A model generated the notes under the pieces. The model searched no databases, was not told where the DNA came from, and saw only the letters and a list, made by a program, of their open reading frames with translations. A stretch of DNA of 9,790 nucleotides from Candidatus Zipacnadia bacterium. GTDB taxonomy: Bacteria > Armatimonadota > Zipacnadia > Zipacnadales > Zipacnadaceae. The position numbers and the translations under genes are program-made. Positions 1-6,300 of the stretch are shown in pieces (positions within the stretch are counted from its first letter, which is position 1; every line of letters starts with the position of its first letter). The DNA is taken from the NCBI GenBank assembly GCA_029821515.1, contig JALGTD010000037.1:1-9790 (forward strand). Direction: 5' to 3'.

Positions 1-785
1 AGATCAACGCCGCGCTTGACCGCTGCAATTATCTGGGTGGGCACGCCGACGCCCAGCAGGTGTTTGGGTGCCTCAGAGGGCAGCTCGGGGAGGGCTGCAT
101 CCAGCGCTGTGAACATCTCCGCCTCGCTCTCCCCCACCGAGACGCCACCAATAGCGTACCCCGGAAAGCCTATCCCAACGGTGGCCCGGGCACTTTGTGC
201 GCGCAGGTCCGGATAGACACTGCCCTGGACAATGCCGAACAGCGCCTGCTCCGAATTGTTGTGCGCCGCTTTACTGCGCTCGGCCCAGCGCAGCGTGCGC
301 TCCATTGACCGTCCAGCCTCTCCGTGGTCGCACGGATAATGCGTACAGTCGTCAAAGGCCATAATTATATCCGCGCCCAACTCGTTCTGTACCTGGAGGG
401 AAAGCTCCGGAGTAACCTGTATCGGGCTACCGTCCAGCGGCGAACGGATGCTGACGCCATCTTCGGTGATGTCACGGCGGTCAGCCAGCGAGAAGACCTG
501 AAAGCCGCCGCTGTCAGTGGCAATCAGGCCCGGCCAGTTCATAAATTTGCGCAGCCCACCAGCCTGCTGAATAACCTCGCTGCCAGGGCGAATCAACAGG
601 TGAAAGGCATTGCACATCACTGCTTGGATGCCGACCGCAGCAATATCCTGCGGAGAGCAGGCCCTTACCACCGCCCGACTGGCACAGGGCATAAATGCCG
701 GAGTCTGTACCACCCCGTGGGGAGTTACCAGCCGCCCCACGCGAGCTAATGAGTTTGGGTCGCGGGCAGTTATCTGAAAGTTCAT
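1..785 (-). CDS. tgt: Queuine/preQ1 tRNA-guanine transglycosylase, 3' part missing at window edge
   Basis: Tgt swaps guanine 34 in the anticodon of GUN tRNAs (Asp, Asn, His, Tyr) for preQ1 in the cytosol; QueA acts next. I translated the minus strand by eye: an ATG at 785 opens an uninterrupted frame of 261 codons to the window edge. Visible family motifs are ATDSGGFQVFSL (Asp91, equivalent to Z. mobilis Asp102), FDDCT (Asp145, equivalent to Asp156), FGIVQGS (Gln187, base recognition) and YAIGGVSVGE (Gly213-Gly214). The frame ends at KRGVDL, immediately before the expected FDCVxPTR segment with the catalytic Asp and the later zinc-binding Cys/His, so these cannot be checked. The usual GNTYHL reads CNAFHL here. 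The start is 16 nt after the queA stop with only a weak GGA ribosome site, so translation is probably coupled to queA. Confidence 0.95.
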   Translation of the reverse strand, partial: MNFQITARDPNSLARVGRLVTPHGVVQTPAFMPCASRAVVRACSPQDIAAVGIQAVMCNAFHLLIRPGSEVIQQAGGLRKFMNWPGLIATDSGGFQVFSLADRRDITEDGVSIRSPLDGSPIQVTPELSLQVQNELGADIIMAFDDCTHYPCDHGEAGRSMERTLRWAERSKAAHNNSEQALFGIVQGSVYPDLRAQSARATVGIGFPGYAIGGVSVGESEAEMFTALDAALPELPSEAPKHLLGVGVPTQIIAAVKRGVD

Positions 786-801
786 AGCAATTCCGGGCGG
801 C

Positions 802-1866
802 TTAAATAATCAGCATACAGTCGCCGTAACTGTAAAAGCGATAGCGACGGGCTACAGCCTCCTGGTAGGCGGCCAGCACTTGCTCGCGGCCCGCGAAGGC
901 GCTGACCAGCATCAGTAATGTCGAGCGGGGCAGATGAAAGTTGGTCAGCAGCATATCCACGGCGCGGAACTGGTAGCCGGGATAGATGAACAGGTTGGTC
1001 TCGCCGCTACCCGCTGCGATCTGGCCGGAGTCATTGGCCAGTGTCTCCAGGGTCCGCACTACGGTGGTTCCCACAGCGACGATGCGCCCGCCCTCCGCTC
1101 GGCAGGCGTTGATGGCCTGGGCCGCTTCAGCAGTCACCTGGTACCTTTCGGCCTCCATATTGTGCTCTTCAATATTCTCGACGCGAACTGGACGGAAGGT
1201 ACCGGCGTTAACATGCAACGTAATTCGGGCAATTTCCACATCGCAGGCAGCCAGCCCCTCGAGCATATCTTCATCAAAGTGCAGCCCGGCAGTCGGGGCA
1301 GCAACAGCCCCAGGCTCCCGCGCATAAACTGTTTGATAACGGGCTCGATCAGCGGCTTCCTGGGCTTGCTGTTGGGGGGAGGCTTCACTGGGAGGCTCTT
1401 GCTCACGATGGATGTAAGGGGGTACCGGGGTGAGGCCAACACGAGTCAGAGCAGTCATAAGCTCCCCTGAGTACTCAAGGCTCACCACACCTCGTCCCTG
1501 CACCAGTTTTTCTTCTATTGTTGCGATGATTTCGCCAGAAAAGTCAATCCTCTCTCCCACACCCAGTCGCCCAGCCGGCCGAGCCAGTACCTCCCAGCGG
1601 CCATTACCGAGCGGCTCCAGTAGCAACAGCTCCACCTGCCCTCCGGTTGACCGCCGGCCCAACAGACGAGCCGGAATGACCTGAGTCTGGTTTATGACCA
1701 GACAATCTCCGGTCCTCAAGTACTCAGGCAGATCGATGAAGCGGCGGTGCTCGGTAGCACCGCTATCTCGGTGCAGCACCAGCATTCGCGAAGCCGAACG
1801 CTCCGCCAGTGGCTGCTGAGCAATAAGCTGGGTTGGCAGATCATAGTCAAACAGGTTGACGCGCAC
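802..1866 (-). CDS. queA: S-adenosylmethionine:tRNA ribosyltransferase-isomerase
   Basis: QueA moves the ribosyl group of S-adenosylmethionine onto preQ1-modified tRNA to form epoxyqueuosine, the step after Tgt. The 354-residue product has the normal family length and shows the hallmarks in order: an N-terminal LFDYDLPTQLIAQQPLAERS, VIPARLLGR near residue 64, GAVAAPTAGLHF at 186-197, TLHVNAGTFRPVR near 216, VGTTVVRTLE near 265, TNFHLPRSTLLMLVSAFAG at 308-326 and a C-terminal YRFYSYGDCML. The start is GTG at 1866, supported by a Shine-Dalgarno AGGGG (minus strand, 1877-1873) six bases upstream and by the canonical MRV start. A hydrophilic Gln/Ala/Glu-rich insert at about residues 157-175 lengthens the linker before RYQTVYA; it looks like a surface loop. 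It is first in a queA-tgt operon with its own promoter. Confidence 0.98.
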   Translation of the reverse strand: MRVNLFDYDLPTQLIAQQPLAERSASRMLVLHRDSGATEHRRFIDLPEYLRTGDCLVINQTQVIPARLLGRRSTGGQVELLLLEPLGNGRWEVLARPAGRLGVGERIDFSGEIIATIEEKLVQGRGVVSLEYSGELMTALTRVGLTPVPPYIHREQEPPSEASPQQQAQEAADRARYQTVYAREPGAVAAPTAGLHFDEDMLEGLAACDVEIARITLHVNAGTFRPVRVENIEEHNMEAERYQVTAEAAQAINACRAEGGRIVAVGTTVVRTLETLANDSGQIAAGSGETNLFIYPGYQFRAVDMLLTNFHLPRSTLLMLVSAFAGREQVLAAYQEAVARRYRFYSYGDCMLII

Positions 1867-1909
1867 TGAAAGCCCCTGACGAGATTGCTAAAGTCGGATG
1901 CACTTGCAG

Positions 1910-1964
1910 TGTAACTGGCGTGATGAGTTGCCCATAGCCAGCGCCACGAAAGCAGGCAGTTACA
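1910..1964 (-). promoter_or_regulatory. Inverted repeats in the queA leader (possible RNA fold)
   Basis: In plus-strand coordinates, TGTAACTGGCG (1910-1920) is complementary to two blocks, CGCCA (1942-1946) and GTTACA (1959-1964). This gives an 11-bp stem interrupted on one side by a 12-nt bulge; alternatively the outer TGTAACTG/CAGTTACA pair forms 8 bp. The outer arm coincides with the predicted transcription start, so the RNA would begin inside the stem. It does not resemble the preQ1-I riboswitch consensus I know. Function is unknown; a 5'-end stabilising stem, a new leader element or chance are all possible. Confidence 0.35.
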
Positions 1965-1969
1965 GAGGC

Positions 1970-1999
1970 AGTTTACCGCCCACAGGCTCCACCTGTCAA
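1970..1999 (-). promoter_or_regulatory. Sigma70-type promoter for queA-tgt
   Basis: On the minus strand a perfect -35 TTGACA (1999-1994) is followed after 18 bp by TAAACT (1975-1970), a 4/6 match to the -10 consensus. The predicted start is near 1963, giving a leader of about 97 nt before the queA GTG. The call rests on sequence match and on position upstream of a gene that needs a promoter. Confidence 0.6.
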
Positions 2000-2022
2000 C
2001 AGCCCTGCTGGCCGGCGCGGTG

Positions 2023-2051
2023 TTGCAATCAGCGTATATTTGTGGTATACT
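2023..2051 (+). promoter_or_regulatory. Extended -10 promoter for rpsF-ssb
   Basis: TTGCAA (2023-2028), a 17-bp spacer and TATACT (2046-2051) preceded by TGG, which fits the extended -10 TGn. The predicted start is near A2058, leaving an 89-nt leader. The -35 lies 23 bp from the divergent queA -35, so the two promoters sit back to back and could influence each other. Confidence 0.7.
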
Positions 2052-2089
2052 ACACACAGTTTTGGGGTCGCGGACATTCGGTCGGCGGC

Positions 2090-2139
2090 CCTTCCTGTTT
2101 TGCCGGAAGCGGCAAAACCATCAGTCCATAGGAGGAAGG
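2090..2139 (+). promoter_or_regulatory. rpsF leader: hairpin plus Shine-Dalgarno-sequestering pairing
   Basis: A perfect 9-bp hairpin has arms GTTTTGCCG (2097-2105) and CGGCAAAAC (2110-2118) around a GAAG loop. Directly 5' of it, CCTTCCT (2090-2096) is fully complementary to AGGAAGG (2133-2139), which overlaps the ribosome site AGGAGG (2130-2135). The long-range helix would stack on the hairpin and hide the ribosome site. A second GTTTTG (2059-2064) could compete for the CAAAAC of the hairpin. Conserved rpsF leaders in other bacteria bind the S6:S18 complex through a CCG-containing structure. A CCG is present at 2103-2105, but here it lies in a stem, so equivalence is inferred only. Confidence 0.5.
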
Positions 2140-2146
2140 CAACCAG

Positions 2147-2671
2147 ATGGCAGAGGCCACACTGTACGAGTCAACATATATTCTCACTACGGACCTGGAA
2201 GAAGAGGAAATCGAACAGATAACCGCACGACTGCGGGAGACAGTCGAGCAGGCCGGCGCTGAATTCGTGGCCGACCACTTGCTGGGCCGACGGCAACTAG
2301 CTTATCAGATCAATCATCATTCGGCGGGTATCTATCGGGTAATGTACTTCAAAGGTGACGGCGAGGCAGTTAACGAGTTGAAAAATGAACTGCTCATGAA
2401 CGAATACATAATCCGCGGCATAGTGGTTGTGGCAAACCCGGATGCAATCTTTAAGCCAACATCGCATCCAGAGCAGGTAGCGGAACTCAAAGAAGAACAA
2501 GCAGCCCGCGAAGCCGAGGAGCCGGAGACTGTGCAGGAGGCAGAGGCTGAGCCGATGGCAGAAGAACCTGTCGCGGAGACGAGCGAGCCAGAAGCTAAGG
2601 CAGCCGACGAAGCTTCCCCAGAGCAACCCGAGGCCGAAGCTACAGAAACCGAACCGGCATCCGATGACTAA
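2147..2671 (+). CDS. rpsF: 30S ribosomal protein S6 with long acidic C-terminal tail
   Basis: S6 sits on the platform of the small ribosomal subunit and binds 16S rRNA together with S18. Residues 1-103 are a complete S6 fold, with YESTYILTTDL at the start, LGRRQLAYQI near 46-55, GIYRVMYFKG near 61-70 and an ending NEYIIRGIVVVA. The product is 174 residues, whereas bacterial S6 is usually about 95-135. The excess is a low-complexity tail: residues 111-174 hold 21 Glu and 3 Asp but only 3 basic residues, with many Ala and Pro, and are probably disordered. E. coli S6 also carries a short acidic tail, extended with glutamate by RimK. The start is fixed by AGGAGG 11 nt upstream. It is first in a unit with ssb, 11 nt downstream. 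Confidence is high for S6; the role of the tail is unknown. Confidence 0.97.
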   Translation: MAEATLYESTYILTTDLEEEEIEQITARLRETVEQAGAEFVADHLLGRRQLAYQINHHSAGIYRVMYFKGDGEAVNELKNELLMNEYIIRGIVVVANPDAIFKPTSHPEQVAELKEEQAAREAEEPETVQEAEAEPMAEEPVAETSEPEAKAADEASPEQPEAEATETEPASDD

Positions 2672-2682
2672 GGGGGGTAGCG

Positions 2683-3138
2683 ATGATTAACAATGTAGTA
2701 CTGGTGGGAAGACTGGCTAACGACCCGGAGATGCGTTATACCGGCAGCGGGACGGCAGTTACTAACTTTCGGCTGGCAGTAAGTCGGCCGCCGCGGCGGG
2801 ACGCTCCCGACAGTGAAGAGCAGACCGACTGGCTGAATATCGTTACCTGGGGACGAGTGGCCGAGAACTGCGCGCAATACCTGGACAAGGGCTCGCTGGT
2901 AGGCATTGAGGGGCGGGTGCAGTCGCGCAATTGGCAAACCCAGGACGGCCAGAATCGCTACAGCGTAGAGATCAACGCGCAGCGGGTTCAGTTCCTGGAA
3001 AGTCGCCAGGAAGCCGAACGCCGCCGGGGCGCCCGGCAGGAGCGTCAGCCCAGTCACCCGACTGATGAGCCACCCGCAGAGCCGGAAGACGAATTCGGAC
3101 CCATTCCCGAAGGCGAAGATATCTTCGGCGACCAGTAA
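2683..3138 (+). CDS. ssb: Single-stranded DNA-binding protein with atypical C-terminal tip
   Basis: SSB coats single-stranded DNA during replication, recombination and repair and recruits partner enzymes through its C-terminal tip. The 151-residue product starts with the classic MINNVVLVGRLANDPEMRYT. It has an OB-fold to about residue 107, with aromatic DNA-contact candidates Trp50, Trp56 and Trp84, and GSLVGIEGRVQSRNW. A basic segment (RRRGARQERQ, about 113-122) and a Pro/Glu-rich linker follow. The end reads EGEDIFGDQ instead of the DDDIPF-like end of most bacterial SSBs, so no terminal Phe presents its carboxylate. The neighbouring frames offer no better ending. The ribosome site is AGGGGGG (2671-2677), which overlaps the last base of the rpsF stop. 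rpsF-ssb pairing is a widely conserved arrangement, but the usual next gene, rpsR, is missing. Confidence 0.97.
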   Translation: MINNVVLVGRLANDPEMRYTGSGTAVTNFRLAVSRPPRRDAPDSEEQTDWLNIVTWGRVAENCAQYLDKGSLVGIEGRVQSRNWQTQDGQNRYSVEINAQRVQFLESRQEAERRRGARQERQPSHPTDEPPAEPEDEFGPIPEGEDIFGDQ

Positions 3139-3229
3139 GAGCTGCCGACTTTGACCATCGCTTGCCGCTGCTAAGGGCAGCACGCAGTTACGCCGAACAT
3201 CAGCCAAGCACGTGATGTCTAACAAGCCA

Positions 3230-3245
3230 GAAATTGGTCAATTTC
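3230..3245 (+). promoter_or_regulatory. Perfect inverted repeat upstream of mfd (operator-like)
   Basis: GAAATTG and CAATTTC flank a 2-bp centre, a perfect 7+7 palindrome in otherwise GC-rich DNA, 63 bp before the mfd start. It does not match the LexA boxes known from E. coli or B. subtilis. It could bind a dimeric regulator or form a small hairpin. No convincing -35/-10 pair was found beside it. Confidence 0.3.
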
Positions 3246-3249
3246 ACAA

Positions 3250-3273
3250 AGCCCGAGCCTGGCCTCTCGGGCT
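3250..3273 (+). terminator. Hairpin after ssb, weak or atypical terminator
   Basis: AGCCCGAG (3250-3257) and CTCGGGCT (3266-3273) form a perfect 8-bp GC-rich stem with an 8-nt loop. It is followed by AAAAGTGT rather than a T-run; five Ts come only at 3291-3295. As an intrinsic terminator it is therefore weak, and partial readthrough into mfd is possible. Its 3' arm overlaps the alternative hairpin 3270-3299. Confidence 0.35.
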
Positions 3274-3299
3274 AAAAGTGTCTGTGTATGTTTTTAGCC
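3270..3299 (+). promoter_or_regulatory. Alternative hairpin abutting the mfd start
   Basis: GGCTAAAA (3270-3277) pairs perfectly with TTTTAGCC (3292-3299) around a 14-nt loop. It shares 3270-3273 with the upstream stem, so only one can form at a time. It ends 9 nt before the mfd ATG, where no Shine-Dalgarno is visible. An attenuation-like or translational switch is possible, but only base pairing supports this. Confidence 0.3.
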
Positions 3300-3308
3300 T
3301 AAGCGACT

Positions 3309-6300
3309 ATGTCCACAACTATTCTTACTCAACTACGCAACAAGATTGCCGAAGCCGACAGCTTCGCTGAACTTCAGCAGGAACTTGCCGAGGGCGCTCG
3401 CGCAGTCTCAGTGGAGGGAACCAGTGACTCCGGCAAGGCGGCCCTGCTGGCCACCCTATTCAGCCGGAACTGGTCGGCAGCGCTGGTTATTACCTACAGC
3501 GATGATCGCGCCCAGCGACTGGCTGCGGACCTGGAGCAGTTGCTGGCTGACCAGGAAGACCTGGAAGTTGTGCTGTATCCCTCCATAGCTTCGGCGCTCT
3601 ACGATGGCGTCCAGCCCGAACGTAGCGAAGTGGCGCAGCGACTGACCGTCCTGGAGCGACTGTGCGCAGGCCAACCCACCCTCGTCGTAGCATGCATCAA
3701 AGCGGTACTGCACCAGACGATGCCTCGCGCGGTGCTAGCCCAAGCACGCCGGGAACTGGCCGTAAGCGAGGAAATTGACCGTGATGACCTGGTTACAGCA
3801 CTGATTGATCTGGGCTATGAGCGGGTTGATCTGGTAGACGAGGTTGGACAGTTTTCGGTGCGGGGAGGTATCATTGATATCTCACCGCCGACCAGTGACC
3901 AACCAGTGCGGATCGAACTGCTGGGCAACGAGATCGAGCGGCTGCAGCTTTTTGATCCGGTTACCCAAAGGTCAGTCACACCGGTGCAGCGCATTGGCAT
4001 CGGGCCGGCCGGCGAGATACTGCTCACCGCAGCAGCAGTTAAAAAGACACTTCCCGCCATCCGCAGTGCCTTTGAGCGTGAGATCCGCCAACTGCACAAC
4101 GAGGAGAAGATGCGGGAGGCCGAGCGGCTGGAGGCCCGCATGGAAGAGGACCTGCGCAGCCTCGAGCAGCTCCGGCCGACTCCCGACCTGGTACATTACC
4201 TTCCCTATATTTACAGCCGGCCGGAGTCGCTCTGCGATTACCTGCCCAAAGATGCTTGCCTCATCGTAGATGAGCCAGTACGCACCAAGGCCTATGCTGA
4301 GAACTTCCAGGAAGAAGTGCACGAAGCGTATCAAACCGGCATTAGGCTAGGCAGTCACCTGCGGCTGCCCGACAGCGTGTGTATGTCCTTCGCTGAGTTA
4401 GTAGCTCGGCATCTGAACAACAACCGGCTTAGCAGCCCCACCATTTATCTGAATATGCTGCATCGCGAAGTTCCCTGGGCACCGCAGGCACCAGTGACGC
4501 GCTTCGAGACGCCGCCAGTGGACAGCTTCGGTGGTAAGTTTGATCTGCTTGTAGAGGGCCTGCAAGCGTGGCAGAACGAGGGTCGCTGTATGTTGATCTG
4601 CGCCAGCGAGCCCAGTCAGGTAGCTGAAGTTCTGCGCTCCCGCCACCTTGAGAAGCTACGTCAGCAGCCTCACGAGCACAAATTGGATGCTGGCCTGATA
4701 AATATTGCGGACATAGACCTGTCAGGCGGCTTTCGCTTGGGCGATGCAAAGCTGGTAGTGCTAACGGGGAAGGAACTATACGGCTGGCGCAAGCTGCGTC
4801 GGCCGCCGGAACGTGCCTACAAGCCCGGCTTCTCGCTTACTTCCCTGCGCGAGCTGCACGAAGGCGATTACGTCGTTCATATCAACCATGGCATCGGGAT
4901 TTATCGCGGCCTGACTAAGCAAGCCCTGGGCGGGATGGAGCGTGAATACCTGGTCGTCGAATACGCCGATAACGACAAGCTGTACGTGCCGGTCACGCAA
5001 CTGGACCGAATCCAGAAATATATTGGCAGGCACGGCTCCCCGCCAATTACGGGGCTGGACAGCGGGCGCTGGAATCGCGCCAAGAAGAAGGCCAGGGCCT
5101 CCACGCACTTGCTGGCCCGAGAGCTGATGAAGCTGTATGCGGCGCGCGAGCAGACCGAAGGCCACCAATTCGAGCCCGACGGTCCCTGGTTGGCCCAGTT
5201 GGAGAATGCCTTCCGCTATGAGGAGACCCCCGACCAGTTGCAGGCTATTTGGCAGATCAAAGAGGATATGGAAAGTGACAAGCCGATGGACCGCCTAATC
5301 TGTGGCGATGTCGGCTTCGGCAAGACCGAGGTGGCCGTGCGGGCGGCCTTCAAGGCAGTGCTGGACGGGAAACAGGTAGCGGTGCTGGTGCCCACCACAG
5401 TCCTGGCCCAGCAGCATCACAATACCTTTCGCCAACGATTGTCGGGATACCCGGTTGAGATTGCCATGCTCAGCCGCTTCCGCAGCCGCCAGCAGCAGCA
5501 CAAAACAATTCAGGGCCTAAGAGAGGGCAGCGTAGACATCGTTATCGGTACCCATCGGCTGCTGAGAGCGGATGTTCGCTTCAAGGATCTGGGACTGCTG
5601 GTCATTGACGAGGAACAGCGATTTGGGGTCAAGCAAAAGGAGCAGCTTAAGAAACTGCGCCAGAATGTGGACGTCATCACGCTGACCGCTACCCCAATTC
5701 CCCGCACCCTGAATATGGCGCTGTCGGGAGTGCGCTCAGTCTCACTCATCAACGATCCTCCTCAGGGACGGATGCCGATTCGCACCTTCGTGCGCGAACG
5801 CGATGACGAGCTGATCCGGGAAGCAATTCTGCGGGAGCAGCGCCGCGGCGGGCAAGTATATTTCGTCCACAACCGGGTAAAATCAATCAAACACGTAGCC
5901 GCCGGCCTCCAGCGGTTGGTGCCAGAGGCCAAAATAGCGGTAGCTCACGGTCAACTACCGGAGGACGAGCTGGAAGAGGTAATGCTAGCCTTCTATGCCG
6001 AAGAGTTTGATGTTCTAGTCTGTACCACCATCATCGAGAACGGCCTGGATGTTCCCAACGCTAATACCATCATAGTAGATGACGCCGACAAACTGGGACT
6101 GGCTCAGCTCTACCAATTGCGGGGCCGGGTGGGTAGGTCAGATCGGCAAGCTTACGGATATTTGCTTTATCGCTATCCGGACAGAATGACCGAAGAGGCC
6201 GACCAGCGCCTCAAAGCCCTAGAAGAATTCAGTGAACTGGGCAGCGGCTTTAAGCTGGCTCTGCGCGACCTGGAGATACGCGGCGCAGGAGATATCCTCG

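Noticed and set aside
324..749. 141-codon plus-strand open frame opposite tgt
   Set aside because: The minus strand encodes clear Tgt motifs throughout this interval, and the plus-strand product has no family features.
934..1470. 178-codon plus-strand open frame opposite queA
   Set aside because: It is antisense to a complete, highly conserved queA, its product has no recognisable motif, and long antisense frames are expected in GC-rich coding DNA.
1867..1966. preQ1-I riboswitch before queA
   Set aside because: The leader lacks the C-rich loop and A-rich tail pattern of preQ1-I. A fold exists but is not assignable by eye; the other preQ1 classes need a covariance search.
2668..3225. 185-codon minus-strand open frame covering ssb
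   Set aside because: It is a shadow of ssb, with no recognised domain or promoter evidence.
3215..3370. Short open frame (about 50 codons) starting MSNKPEIGQF in the ssb-mfd gap and running into mfd
   Set aside because: It has no ribosome site, overlaps mfd out of frame, passes through both hairpins and has no recognisable product.
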